A stretch of 33,941 nucleotides of DNA from a virus, in IMG/VR virus record IMGVR_UViG_3300033153_005656, positions 1 through 33,941 of that record. One strand, given 5' to 3'. Made by a program: the position numbers and the translations under genes. The notes under the pieces are model-generated. The model was not told the origin of the DNA. It searched no databases and saw nothing but the letters and a program-made list of their open reading frames with translations. Below are positions 8,992 to 16,195 of the stretch, one piece after another. The first letter of the stretch is position 1, and each line of letters opens with the position of its first letter.

Positions 8992-9419
8992 AAAAAAAAA
9001 CCAGACGGCAATATCTCAGCAAATGGCATTGTCATATATTTGGATCTTAATTTTTCAATATCTTCAAAGTTATTGCTGCGAGCTTGAGCAACCGCCAAAC
9101 ATAAAACAAGTAATTCATATCCTTTCAAGTCTGAGCTTTCGATTTGATGACGTTGACCCACCGTGTCGATTATGTTTTTTTTGTTCACCCATTTAGCAAC
9201 CGGCATCTTTGTAATATCTGGAATTGTTCCAATGGCTTTTTCAACTGTTGGAGATATGATTGCAAAGAAAGCTTTATCATAAGTTGTATTCGTTTGCCAT
9301 GCAACATACTTCAATACATCAGGATTCTCAATCTTCACCAATTCAATAAACTCAGTTGTGTTGAGTTCAGTAATAGTTTTAATCTTATATTTTTTAGGTC
9401 CTATTTTAATTGGGATCAT
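8883..9419 (-). CDS. Tail assembly chaperone-like protein (short, unshifted form)
   Basis: 178 residues, starting MIPIKIGPKKYKIK, with ATGA overlap to the upstream gene. Helical throughout; AVAQARSNNFEDIEKLRSKY followed by MTMPFAEILPSGFFFF resembles the conserved region of phage tail assembly chaperones, which end their first domain with a MPxxxxLxxxxFF motif. These proteins chaperone the tape measure during tube assembly and are often made in two lengths by frameshifting; a slippery T9 run at 8992-9000 sits at codons 140-143. After it, the unshifted frame is very basic (KNKERKRLSLRQVLTKIRSL). The tape measure is about 8 kb downstream and not adjacent, which weakens the call. Confidence 0.5.
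   Translation of the reverse strand: MIPIKIGPKKYKIKTITELNTTEFIELVKIENPDVLKYVAWQTNTTYDKAFFAIISPTVEKAIGTIPDITKMPVAKWVNKKNIIDTVGQRHQIESSDLKGYELLVLCLAVAQARSNNFEDIEKLRSKYMTMPFAEILPSGFFFFKIYNYGKNKERKRLSLRQVLTKIRSLRNRQELKS
8991..9002 (-). promoter_or_regulatory. Slippery T9 run, candidate -1 frameshift site
   Basis: On the minus strand the codons read GGT TTT TTT TTC. Both T TTT TTT and T TTT TTC fit the X XXY YYZ slippery heptamer in the zero frame. Slipping back one base opens the 95-codon extension. A run of nine T can also cause transcriptional slippage or a sequencing indel. Confidence 0.6.
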
Positions 9420-9742
9420 AATATATTATAATTTACATTAAGCTTATTATTAGTAAAGTCAAATTGATAGTTATTACTCCAGGTACAAATCATTTCTTTT
9501 TCATACCACAATTCTTTACAATCTAAATGCGTATATGATATAATCCTGCATCTTTTAGCAAATTCATATAATTGATGTTTACTATGAAAATTATATCCTT
9601 TTTCATTTAATTTTTTAACAATTAAATCTTCAAACCTCGAATCAATATCTCTTCTTATGTCACTTATTAATTCAGACATTTTAGAAAAATCCATATTTAA
9701 TTCAGGAGTTAATTCTGATGATAGTATAGGTTTGTAAATCAT
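9416..9742 (-). CDS. Hypothetical protein
   Basis: A 108-residue protein, N-terminal half helical and charged (DFSKMSELISDIRRDIDSRF), C-terminal half with several Cys, His and Trp (RCRIISYTHLDCKELWYEKE). No signal or membrane segment. Its TGA overlaps the ATG of the chaperone-like gene. Family not recognised. The 60 bases upstream (9743-9802) hold no gene. Confidence 0.6.
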   Translation of the reverse strand: MIYKPILSSELTPELNMDFSKMSELISDIRRDIDSRFEDLIVKKLNEKGYNFHSKHQLYEFAKRCRIISYTHLDCKELWYEKEMICTWSNNYQFDFTNNKLNVNYNIL

Positions 9743-9802
9743 AGCATCAATATTTAGTGTTTAAGTTTTTTTGTTTTCGCTTGCCGTCTACATTCCTTTG
9801 GT

Positions 9803-10078
9803 TTAAGTTAAAAGTGTGCCTGTCGGAGTTTTGTAAACTGCCATTTCGCAAAGACTCATAAAGCTTATTACAGGCTTGCCGAGTTTTTTTGCTTGCTGAT
9901 TGTAAAGTTTATGAGCTTCATTGTTTACAATTACAAACTCACCACGTTTCCAGTCGTCAACAGGAATAATAAAATATTGTTTTCCTGATAGTTTATGAAG
10001 TCGTAAAGCTTCTTTTTTAAGCCTAGCTAAGTTTCTTTTAGTAAGCCAGTCGAGTATTAGTTTTTTAATTCTTTTCAT
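9803..10078 (-). CDS. Hypothetical basic protein
   Basis: 91 residues; a strongly basic N-terminal helix (MKRIKKLILDWLTKRNLARL) is followed by strands FIIPVDDWKRGEFVIVNN and a helix with AHKLYNQQAKKLGKP. It looks like a small globular accessory protein between the methyltransferase and the tail genes. I do not recognise the family. It starts 4 bases after the methyltransferase stop and is likely co-transcribed. Confidence 0.6.
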   Translation of the reverse strand: MKRIKKLILDWLTKRNLARLKKEALRLHKLSGKQYFIIPVDDWKRGEFVIVNNEAHKLYNQQAKKLGKPVISFMSLCEMAVYKTPTGTLLT

Positions 10079-10082
10079 GTTT

Positions 10083-10643
10083 CTAATTTATTTTTAATAC
10101 TGATACAATTTTTCTATTATGAAATGATCCGAAAAAAGCCCTTATACCTTTTATTGATATTTGTTTATAATAATGAATCTCATTAATTGTCATAAATCCT
10201 GATCGTTTTAATAATTTATCATAACGATATCTGTCAAACTCATGAAAATGACATTTATTAAATGTTATCCATGTTGGTTTTAATGGTGTTCCGAGTATTA
10301 AATAACCGTCAGGTTTTAAATATTTCTTAATCTCTAGTAAAGTAAACAAAGGGTTAAATTGATGCTCAATTACATTATTATAATGAATGAAATCATATTT
10401 CTTTTTAGGAGAATTAAATATTAAATCTAAATCTCCTAAAGTAGAATCAATCTCAATCCCGTAAGTACTTTCTAATATTTCAGTTAAAATATTACGACTT
10501 CCAATATCTAAAACATCACCTTTTAATCCGCCTATACTCATTATAATTTCAATTGTCTTATCAAAATTAATATGGGCAATTGGATTGTTTTTTTGATTAT
10601 CCTTTGTTATTTCATCACTTACCCAGAAGTCTGTATCTTTCAT
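10083..10643 (-). CDS. Class I SAM-dependent methyltransferase
   Basis: 186 residues with the Methyltransf_11-type Rossmann layout: motif I GDVLDIGSRN (about residues 42-51), acidic end of strand 2 GIEID, then YDFIHYNNVIEHQFNP as motif IV region, and LKPDGYLILGTP as the post-motif strand. The IEH signature is typical of small-molecule, lipid or sugar methyltransferases and not of DNA methylases (no NPPY/DPPY). Starts 11 bases after the large terminase. Substrate unknown; it could modify a host surface molecule or a virion protein (inference). Confidence 0.75.
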   Translation of the reverse strand: MKDTDFWVSDEITKDNQKNNPIAHINFDKTIEIIMSIGGLKGDVLDIGSRNILTEILESTYGIEIDSTLGDLDLIFNSPKKKYDFIHYNNVIEHQFNPLFTLLEIKKYLKPDGYLILGTPLKPTWITFNKCHFHEFDRYRYDKLLKRSGFMTINEIHYYKQISIKGIRAFFGSFHNRKIVSVLKIN

Positions 10644-10654
10644 GTCTTTAAGTT

Positions 10655-12640
10655 TTATAATGGTTTAATTGATCTTCTGTAAAATCTTGCGCCGTAACGA
10701 ACAGCATCAATGCAATTGTGAACTAAGATTCCATTTGCAAAATATTCGTGTTGTTCTTCTATCATTAAATCATAAACCATTCGCCTTTCTTCTTTTTCGC
10801 AATGCACGTGCTCTACAATTTTTGTGACAATATTTTGATTTCCCTGAATGCCTTGTTTTATATTCATTTCCGCATTCTTGACAAATAAGCGTTTTATATT
10901 CCCTGCCAATCCATGTTTCCCTTCCTTGCTCTCTGTGCCATTCAATCCCTTCAGGTGATCCGTGCCATTCTTTTGCAGCCTCTCTGCCTTTCCTGTTAAA
11001 TTCATTTGCCCATTCTGGATTGTCTCTAAATCTCTTTTTGCCATGGTCTTTTTGATGTTCTGATTTTTCTTTAAGTTGGAGATTTTCAATATCATTATTC
11101 CATGTGTTACCGTCTTTATGATGTATCTGAAATCCTTTTGGAATACTTTTATTATAAAATTTCCAAACCTCTGTATGCATTCTTTTAATTCCTCTTGAAA
11201 AATACCTTTCTTTTGGATATAGCTTATATGCTTTCCCGTTAAATTCTTGGTAAGGTAAACCATTTGACCCGATTTTAATTTTGAAATTTGCGTCCATCCT
11301 TCATCAGTTTTTAATAAATGTTCTTTTGTACATGACAAAGATAATGAAAAAGTATCGAATTGTATCAAGTATTTATTTATTAGTTTCAATCCGTTACTAT
11401 GTCTCTTTAAAACCCTCTTATATCCTTTTGATGTTAATACAAAATCATTTTTAAAAACATTACTTATATTTTTCAATCCTGTAATTGTATTTATTTTAGT
11501 GTCAGTAACAAAACAATGATTGTTTTTATCTTCAGGTATATCCAAATACTCCCCTGTTATTTTATTCTGCACTCGCTTATACTTTTCAAACTCGTCAATT
11601 GCATTTTTTGAATCTTCGTGTATAAAGATACTAAATTCCTGCAACCTTTCAATACCGTCAATAATTGAACCCTCACCCTTTGTTGCTCCAAGTGCGTTAA
11701 TCCCTGCCATTTGTAATTCAAAGATTTTGTCTTTACGTGCTGAGTCAGCAATGACAATCGGGTTACCTAAACCCTGAATATATTTAATAAGCTTAGAGTT
11801 TAATATTTGCGGTTGGTAAATATGTTCTTTGATGTAAAGCCTGTTATTTTCACCGTCGAAATTAAGCTCACTCAATGTTGTTGGATCAGAGCCACCCCAA
11901 TCAATAACATAAATCTTATAAAGGTCACATTGCGGAAGTATACTGTAAGTAATCCAATTTTGAAAGATCACACCTTCGAGCTGTCCTTTTAATCCAAGTC
12001 CATAAACTTGCCACCAGTTCCACCAATACCCTCGCTTACCTGCTTTGTCCTCAGCGTCGGCTTTTGTCTTAGCAATCTGTAAATCTCTTAATTGTCCTTC
12101 AGTAAGATTTTGAATGTTATCAAAGAATGTTGAATCAATTATGATACAGTCATCACGTTCTTCGAATTTTTCAGTATCAAACCAAAACTCTTCAGAAGGA
12201 TTCCAATCAAGAAAAATAGTTTCTGTTGTTCGCTGCATTAATTGATGGGCAATTGAAAAAGGAAGTTTGTTTGCTTCGTTAATGAACAAAATATCTCTTG
12301 CAGCTCCAAGGGCTTTTCCTGGTTTATCAAATCCAATGAACTCAAGTATTGAATTGTTAATCGTATAGATGTATGGATTCTTTATTCTTACATCGTCAGG
12401 ACTGATTCCCTCTTCAGTTAAGATATTATCAAAATCCCTTATTGCACCACCAACTAAGTGAGGCAATGAAAACGAAACTGTTGATAATACTCTCTTTTTC
12501 TTAGAGTTTTTCATTATCAATAAATCAAGCTGCTTTAATGAAAATGTTTTACTTGACCTAGTTCCGCCTTTATTTGCAATTATCCGATAACCCTGGTTAT
12601 AGGCTTCGAGAGTTTTTGAAAATACTGAGGTTGTTATCAT
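10655..12640 (-). CDS. terL: Large terminase subunit precursor with intein
   Basis: 661 codons; removing a 267-residue intein leaves 394 residues, a normal size. The packaging motor ATPase has Walker A NKGGTRSSKT (residues 23-32) and a Walker B-like DILFINEAN (116-124). The RNase H-like nuclease has Asp247 in YVIDWGGSDP, Asp299 in IVIADSARKD and the third acidic residue in NNH^CIDAVRYG, where the intein splits the motif. Active terminase therefore requires protein splicing. N-extein is 1-375, C-extein 643-661. The ATG at 12640 overlaps the TGA of the 46-aa membrane peptide. An HNH endonuclease is encoded in the -1 frame inside the intein part. Confidence 0.93.
   Translation of the reverse strand: MITTSVFSKTLEAYNQGYRIIANKGGTRSSKTFSLKQLDLLIMKNSKKKRVLSTVSFSLPHLVGGAIRDFDNILTEEGISPDDVRIKNPYIYTINNSILEFIGFDKPGKALGAARDILFINEANKLPFSIAHQLMQRTTETIFLDWNPSEEFWFDTEKFEERDDCIIIDSTFFDNIQNLTEGQLRDLQIAKTKADAEDKAGKRGYWWNWWQVYGLGLKGQLEGVIFQNWITYSILPQCDLYKIYVIDWGGSDPTTLSELNFDGENNRLYIKEHIYQPQILNSKLIKYIQGLGNPIVIADSARKDKIFELQMAGINALGATKGEGSIIDGIERLQEFSIFIHEDSKNAIDEFEKYKRVQNKITGEYLDIPEDKNNHCFVTDTKINTITGLKNISNVFKNDFVLTSKGYKRVLKRHSNGLKLINKYLIQFDTFSLSLSCTKEHLLKTDEGWTQISKLKSGQMVYLTKNLTGKHISYIQKKGIFQEELKECIQRFGNFIIKVFQKDFRYIIKTVTHGIMILKISNLKKNQNIKKTMAKRDLETIQNGQMNLTGKAERLQKNGTDHLKGLNGTESKEGKHGLAGNIKRLFVKNAEMNIKQGIQGNQNIVTKIVEHVHCEKEERRMVYDLMIEEQHEYFANGILVHNCIDAVRYGARFYRRSIKPL
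10715..11515 (-). other. Intein in the large terminase (residues 376-642)
   Basis: The insert starts with Cys376 (CFVTDTKINTITGLKNI, block A), has block B with TKEH (Thr438, His441) and GWTQISKLKSGQMVYL, and ends with block F/G VYDLMIEEQHEYFANGILVH plus Asn642, followed by Cys643 as the +1 nucleophile. These are all the residues of a class 1 splicing intein. Between B and F, about 155 residues in this frame show no DOD or other domain and are Lys/Asn/Gln-rich; the endonuclease is in another frame. Insertion is at the conserved NH-x-DA-x-RY nuclease motif of the host protein. Confidence 0.9.
10770..11297 (-). CDS. HNH homing endonuclease nested out of frame inside the terminase intein
   Basis: 175 residues from ATG 11297, in the -1 frame relative to terL. 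The HNH_3-type core runs RMHTEVWKFYNK, then IHHKDGNTWNNDIENLQL and HQKDH (His41, His59-His60, Asn67-Asn68, His81). The C-terminus has a zinc-ribbon-like pair CQECG and CHKNC (Cys139, 142, 157, 161) and a basic tail. The frame is closed by TGA two codons before the ATG, and its stop lies in the block F codons, so it is an independent nested gene and not part of the spliced reading. It probably cuts intein-free terL alleles. How it is initiated is unclear; no ribosome site is evident. Confidence 0.85.
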   Translation of the reverse strand: MDANFKIKIGSNGLPYQEFNGKAYKLYPKERYFSRGIKRMHTEVWKFYNKSIPKGFQIHHKDGNTWNNDIENLQLKEKSEHQKDHGKKRFRDNPEWANEFNRKGREAAKEWHGSPEGIEWHREQGRETWIGREYKTLICQECGNEYKTRHSGKSKYCHKNCRARALRKRRKANGL

Positions 12641-12777
12641 TTACCTTTGCGCTGTAAATACTCTTTATAAAAAATGTCATTATTAACCTTCAAGTGTTTA
12701 GCTCCTTTGTAGGCTAGTACTCCAATAAAAAAAAAGCCTATCAATATTATTAAAAAACAAATTGACGTTGCTGTCAT
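12637..12777 (-). CDS. 46-residue single-pass membrane peptide between the terminase genes
   Basis: Translates to 46 residues: a hydrophobic segment ICFLIILIGFFFIGVLAY (about residues 6-23) and a basic tail ending EYLQRKGK. Its ATG overlaps the small-terminase TGA and its own TGA overlaps the terL ATG, both by ATGA, so all three are translationally coupled. One transmembrane helix, N-out or N-in not decided. Function unknown. The double overlap and lack of gaps support it being real. Confidence 0.65.
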   Translation of the reverse strand: MTATSICFLIILIGFFFIGVLAYKGAKHLKVNNDIFYKEYLQRKGK

Positions 12778-13199
12778 GATTTCTCATTTTTAAATTTATC
12801 AATCATTTCCTGAACTGCTTCTGAAGTTTTCTGATCAGTTACAATTACTTTTTGCTCCATTGTTCCGGTTTGCTTAATATGCTGCTCGTCTTTTTCACCG
12901 AGTTGTTTCATTCTCCAAATGGATGGAGAAGCAGGAGCAGGAAGCACTTTATCCAAAGCGTTTTTATTAATCCTGCTGATAATCCGATTATGAATATCCT
13001 CTTTTATGATTTGCAAAACATCGTGATTACCAGATAGATAGTAAAATGTTCTGCTTGGAATACCCGATTCATAAATTGCATCTTGCAAGCATAAGCACTC
13101 TTCATTATCCGTTGCATATTTCAAAGCATCTTCAAATCTTGGTTGTGCATTTTCAAGAGTCCATTCTTGAGCATATTTGTTATTTTTTTCAAATGCCAT
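12774..13199 (-). CDS. terS: Small terminase subunit
   Basis: 141 residues from ATG 13199 (MAFEKNNKYAQEWTLENA); the frame stays open to 13238 but that region is better explained by a 32-aa gene whose TAA overlaps this ATG. The N-terminal helices with LCLQDAIYESGIPSRTFYYL form a helix-turn-helix for packaging-site recognition, followed by a coiled oligomerisation part and a charged tail (VQEMIDKFKNEKS) that would contact the large subunit. Directly upstream of terL apart from the 46-aa peptide. Family assignment rests on layout and context. Confidence 0.75.
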   Translation of the reverse strand: MAFEKNNKYAQEWTLENAQPRFEDALKYATDNEECLCLQDAIYESGIPSRTFYYLSGNHDVLQIIKEDIHNRIISRINKNALDKVLPAPASPSIWRMKQLGEKDEQHIKQTGTMEQKVIVTDQKTSEAVQEMIDKFKNEKS

Positions 13200-13297
13200 T
13201 ATACAAAGTGTTTTATACAAAGGTAAATTAAAATACAAACTAAAGCAATACTTGTAAATAATCTGCGTATGAATCGTTTAACTTCCCAATCTCTCAT
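13199..13297 (-). CDS. 32-residue membrane peptide upstream of small terminase
   Basis: Reads MRDWEVKRFIRRLFTS then a hydrophobic segment IALVCILIYLCI and KHFV. The TAA overlaps the small-terminase ATG (TAATG). Basic N-terminus followed by one membrane helix suggests an inner-membrane peptide with its N-terminus inside. Short, so only moderately supported; the stop/start overlap is the best evidence. Confidence 0.4.
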   Translation of the reverse strand: MRDWEVKRFIRRLFTSIALVCILIYLCIKHFV

Positions 13298-13320
13298 AAT
13301 TCAAGTTTTTTATAGTTTAA

Positions 13321-13346
13321 GTAAACAGCACCGAAATGCTGCTTAC
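13321..13346 (-). other. 10-bp hairpin after the SSB-like gene
   Basis: On the minus strand GTAAGCAGCA and TGCTGTTTAC pair over 10 bp with one G-U and a loop TTTCGG. No T-run follows, so it is not a standard terminator; it could slow polymerase or protect the transcript end. Confidence 0.4.
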
Positions 13347-13359
13347 GCTGTGTAAATGT

Positions 13360-13716
13360 TTAGAACGGCAAATCATCAACGCCATTAGCTACTTCATTAC
13401 TTCCTTTCGGCTCAGACTCTCCGTGTCCTGTTGACCCGCTTACTCTTGCATTTCCTAAAATCGGGAGAGCTTTCTTTTGCTCGTCGCTCATCTTTGCCAG
13501 TTCATCTTTTTTAAAAGATTGTTTCAACAAGTGAGTGTCTTTGTATTGTTTATCGCTTTTGTCTTCATAATCAAAGCCAACAATATTCAGATAAATTCCT
13601 TTTTCGCCTTCAATAAGATTATTTTCAGCAATAGGAATTACTAAAGCTTTGTTTCCTTTCGGAGTTGTCATGAGTGCGTGACTCAATTGACGCAAGTTTA
13701 AATTTAATGTGATCAT
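13360..13716 (-). CDS. SSB-like single-stranded DNA-binding protein
   Basis: 118 residues. The N-terminal 70 residues are strand-rich (MITLNLNLRQLSHALM, KALVIPIAENN, KGIYLNIVGFDYED), consistent with a small OB fold. A flexible Gly/Ser/Glu linker leads to VDDLPF, the acidic tip by which SSB proteins recruit replication and recombination partners. Placed among replication genes next to a VRR-NUC nuclease. The OB core is not a clear match to bacterial SSB, so this is inferred from the tip, size and context. Confidence 0.55.
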   Translation of the reverse strand: MITLNLNLRQLSHALMTTPKGNKALVIPIAENNLIEGEKGIYLNIVGFDYEDKSDKQYKDTHLLKQSFKKDELAKMSDEQKKALPILGNARVSGSTGHGESEPKGSNEVANGVDDLPF

Positions 13717-13733
13717 TTTTTTTAAGTATTTAG

Positions 13734-13979
13734 TTAAGTGTATAATTTAAAAGTATCAATAAGATTTTTTAATTCTGGATTTTTTTCTTTTGCTTTCTGA
13801 ATCTGAAAATATTTAGTAACATCAATCTCAATCATCTTTAAAAAATCAAGTAGCTCAGGAGTCAGGTTTGCAATCCTTAAATTTTCGCCTGTTTCTCCGT
13901 CAATAACTTCCATTGATCGAATTAAAATTCCATCAGGAGTTATCTCAGCCGTTTTTATTACAAGTCTAGTTTTCGACAT
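13734..13979 (-). CDS. Hypothetical protein of the replication cluster
   Basis: 81 residues beginning MSKTRLVIKTAEITPDGILI. Three or four strands followed by helices (PELLDFLKMIEIDVTKYF, NPELKNLIDTFKLY). No known motif. Starts one base after the stop of the VRR-NUC gene and 17 bases before the SSB-like gene, so it is in the same transcript. Confidence 0.6.
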   Translation of the reverse strand: MSKTRLVIKTAEITPDGILIRSMEVIDGETGENLRIANLTPELLDFLKMIEIDVTKYFQIQKAKEKNPELKNLIDTFKLYT

Positions 13980-13980
13980 A

Positions 13981-14325
13981 CTAAAGAAAATTTTTACATA
14001 GTTTTTTAAAAGAATCTAAAGTCCTTATGATAAAATAAAGATGACCACTTTCATCTACTTTCGAACCCCATTCAAGTTGGATTTTACTTTGCTTTCCTGT
14101 TGGGATTTTAAACTCAACAAAACAAGCAGGGCCATTTGGGATTAACAAACAACTATCAGCAACCCCAGGAATTATTCCCGTTGCTTTTCCTATTGCTCCG
14201 CTTATGCGGTTTGTTCCTTCGTTTTTAATTCTGAAGAACAAACCTCTCAGACTTGGATATTTGTTTGTGAACCACATAAAGCATTCTTGTTGCAAACGAA
14301 GCTCAGTTTTTTTAATTTCTTCCAT
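13981..14325 (-). CDS. VRR-NUC domain endonuclease
   Basis: 114 residues that are essentially one VRR-NUC domain of the PD-(D/E)XK superfamily: ELRLQQECFMWF helix, FFRIKNEGTNR, GKATGIIPGVADSCLL with Asp57, FVEFKIPTGKQSKIQ with Glu71, Lys73 and Gln83. Phage members of this size are stand-alone nucleases thought to act on recombination or replication intermediates. The start overlaps the end of the upstream gene by 14 bases. All catalytic residues are present. Confidence 0.85.
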   Translation of the reverse strand: MEEIKKTELRLQQECFMWFTNKYPSLRGLFFRIKNEGTNRISGAIGKATGIIPGVADSCLLIPNGPACFVEFKIPTGKQSKIQLEWGSKVDESGHLYFIIRTLDSFKKLCKNFL

Positions 14326-14512
14326 TGTCAGGTAAATATTTAGTGTTACAAATAATCACAAAAGGAATTTTATTTTTAGCAGTATTATAAACTATACTGT
14401 TATCTTTTGCAAACTGAGTAATTGTTTTAAGGTTAAGCTTATTTTTCACAGCTTCAAATAAAACTATTAATTCTGTGTTTGTTAATTGGTCGAGTTGATT
14501 TTCTATTGTCAT
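14312..14512 (-). CDS. Small HTH-like protein
   Basis: 66 residues. N-terminal helix NQLDQLTNTELIVLFEAV, then a possible helix-turn-helix TITQFAKDNSIVYNTAKNKI resembling the DNA-binding region of helix-turn-helix proteins that select a recognition helix after AKxxxIxxxTA. ATG overlaps the upstream TGA (ATGA) and it overlaps the VRR-NUC gene. Could be a small regulator; low certainty on function. Confidence 0.55.
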   Translation of the reverse strand: MTIENQLDQLTNTELIVLFEAVKNKLNLKTITQFAKDNSIVYNTAKNKIPFVIICNTKYLPDNGRN

Positions 14513-14730
14513 TTTCTTTTCGGTTGATTAGTTATTCCTTTAAATTTATTGTCTGATCCTGAAATATCACCCGCCCAAACAAGATGCTGAATTTGATCCA
14601 TAGCTTTATATGTTGCTTTTAGTAATAAGTTTTTTGGAGTATTTGGAAACATAATCAATGAATGAATTGTTTGTTTCAATTCAGCGTTTTCAGCTTTTAA
14701 TTTTTGGTATGATGATTCTTTTGCTTTCAT
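14509..14730 (-). CDS. Hypothetical coiled-coil protein, first gene of an operator-controlled unit
   Basis: 73 residues; the N-terminal 25 (KESSYQKLKAENAELKQTI) are a heptad coiled coil, the rest is basic and unstructured-looking (NQPKRK at the end). No known domain. The -7 box TATATTTG ends only 4 bases before the ATG, so the transcript is probably leaderless at this gene. Family not recognised. Confidence 0.6.
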   Translation of the reverse strand: MKAKESSYQKLKAENAELKQTIHSLIMFPNTPKNLLLKATYKAMDQIQHLVWAGDISGSDNKFKGITNQPKRK

Positions 14731-14734
14731 TTTT

Positions 14735-14756
14735 CAAATATACGAAAACTTTTTCA
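14735..14756 (-). promoter_or_regulatory. Promoter with palindromic operator (site C)
   Basis: Minus strand: palindrome TGAAAAAGTTTTCG directly followed by TATATTTG, a perfect Bacteroidetes -7 box. An upstream TTTGC about 22 bases before the box could serve as the -33 element, and GAAATAATTTGCAAT is shared with site B. The near-identical arrangement at 22195 and 23063 points to a common repressor. Confidence 0.65.
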
Positions 14757-14779
14757 TTATATTGCAAATTATTTCATAA

Positions 14780-16192
14780 TTATTTCAAATAATTTTTACT
14801 TTGAATATAAGACCATCCTTTTTTATATCCTTTAAGTTGCTCATATTCTTTGAATTGATCCATTGTTTTAAATCTATGCAATAAATATCCAACCTTGTAA
14901 CCTTTAGCAATTCTTATCTCTTCCATTTCAGCGACCGTTGCAGCTTCGTTCATTTTCTTTTGAATCTCTGCATAAGTAAGCTCTTGAAGTTCTGCGAACA
15001 TCCGCTCCCTTTCTGTAACAGGCCAAATGTAACCGCAATACTCACAAGTTTTCACATTTACTGAAACGATTGCGCCACACTCAGGACAAAATTTCACAGG
15101 GAAAACATCTTTTTTCCTGTTTTTTTTCTTTGGTGGTTCGAGTGACCATTTGCGCTCAATATGCCAGTAACCAAAACGCTGAACATTCATTCCGAAATCT
15201 AGAATTGTGAATGTCCGTTTTGTTTCCGTAACTCTTGAACCTCTGCCAATCATTTGCAAATATAAAGGAAGTGAGGTTGTGGCCCTATATAAAACAATGC
15301 ACTCAATTTCTGCATGGTCATAACCTGTTGTGGTTATTGCACAATTTGTTATAATTGCATCGGGTGTCGTTTCAAACTCTGTTAAAATTTCATTCCTTTG
15401 TTTAGGATTCATTTCACCATCAAGATGTAAGCAACCTAATTCACGAGCTACGTTCAAACTACTTTGAACAGAAGGACAAAAAATCATTGTCTTTTTTCCT
15501 TTGGCGTATTTTTCTAAGTTATGTTTTAATCCTTCAAATACTTTTACTTCAGAGAAAACTTTCTCCTGATCCCTTTCGTCAAACTCTCCCCTTTTCATCT
15601 TTACTTTTGAAAGGTCAACACTGACTCCGTAGTATTTTGGTTTAGATAAATACTCAGCTTTGATTAAGCTCGAAATACTTGGTCCTTCAACTATTGCAGT
15701 AAAATAGTCTTTAAGCGGCTTTTTAGCGTTCTGTCTTATCGGAGAAGCAGTCGCCCCCACAATATAGCAACTAGAATTGAAATACTTAATAACTGGATCA
15801 AAATTCTGAAGATGAGCCTCGTCAATAATTAAGAGGTCAATTGTTTTTACCAACATAGAAAAATCCAATCGTTTCTCAATTCTACGTTTTAATGTTTCGA
15901 TCATACATATTAGCACATTTGAGTTTGGTATTGATTTAGTTTTTGAAGTTATGCTTTCGTAATCAAGCCCAATCCGGTCAAAAGTTCCTCCTGCTTGTTG
16001 CAGAAGTTCTGCTCGGTGTGTTAATATCATACATCTTTTCCCTTTTTTAGCTGCTTCTTTAACCATGTAGCTAAATATTACAGTTTTTCCCGCACCTGTA
16101 CTTAGTTGCATGATAATATTAGAATGACCTTTAATCATTTCTAATTTTATATTATTTTTTTGTTTCTCTTGATATAAACGAAGTTTAATCAT
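14780..16192 (-). CDS. SF2 DEAD/DEAH-type helicase with C-terminal zinc ribbon
   Basis: 470 residues. Motif I STGAGKT (31-37), motif Ia LTHRAELL, motif II IIDEAH (122-127), motif III GATAS (146-150), and in the second RecA domain motif V region TTTGYDHA and motif VI QMIGRGSR. This is the RAD25/UvsW-like layout used by phages for branch migration and replication fork remodelling. A zinc ribbon CPECG...CEYCG follows the helicase core, then a helical C-terminal domain. Starts 4 bases after the GIY-YIG gene and belongs to the same unit. All helicase motifs intact. Confidence 0.88.
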   Translation of the reverse strand: MIKLRLYQEKQKNNIKLEMIKGHSNIIMQLSTGAGKTVIFSYMVKEAAKKGKRCMILTHRAELLQQAGGTFDRIGLDYESITSKTKSIPNSNVLICMIETLKRRIEKRLDFSMLVKTIDLLIIDEAHLQNFDPVIKYFNSSCYIVGATASPIRQNAKKPLKDYFTAIVEGPSISSLIKAEYLSKPKYYGVSVDLSKVKMKRGEFDERDQEKVFSEVKVFEGLKHNLEKYAKGKKTMIFCPSVQSSLNVARELGCLHLDGEMNPKQRNEILTEFETTPDAIITNCAITTTGYDHAEIECIVLYRATTSLPLYLQMIGRGSRVTETKRTFTILDFGMNVQRFGYWHIERKWSLEPPKKKNRKKDVFPVKFCPECGAIVSVNVKTCEYCGYIWPVTERERMFAELQELTYAEIQKKMNEAATVAEMEEIRIAKGYKVGYLLHRFKTMDQFKEYEQLKGYKKGWSYIQSKNYLK

Positions 16193-16195
16193 TTC

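Noticed and set aside
11557-11757. 66-codon second frame inside the N-extein part of terL
   Set aside because: No domain, no start context; unlike the HNH frame it shows no recognisable motif and lies across conserved terminase sequence.
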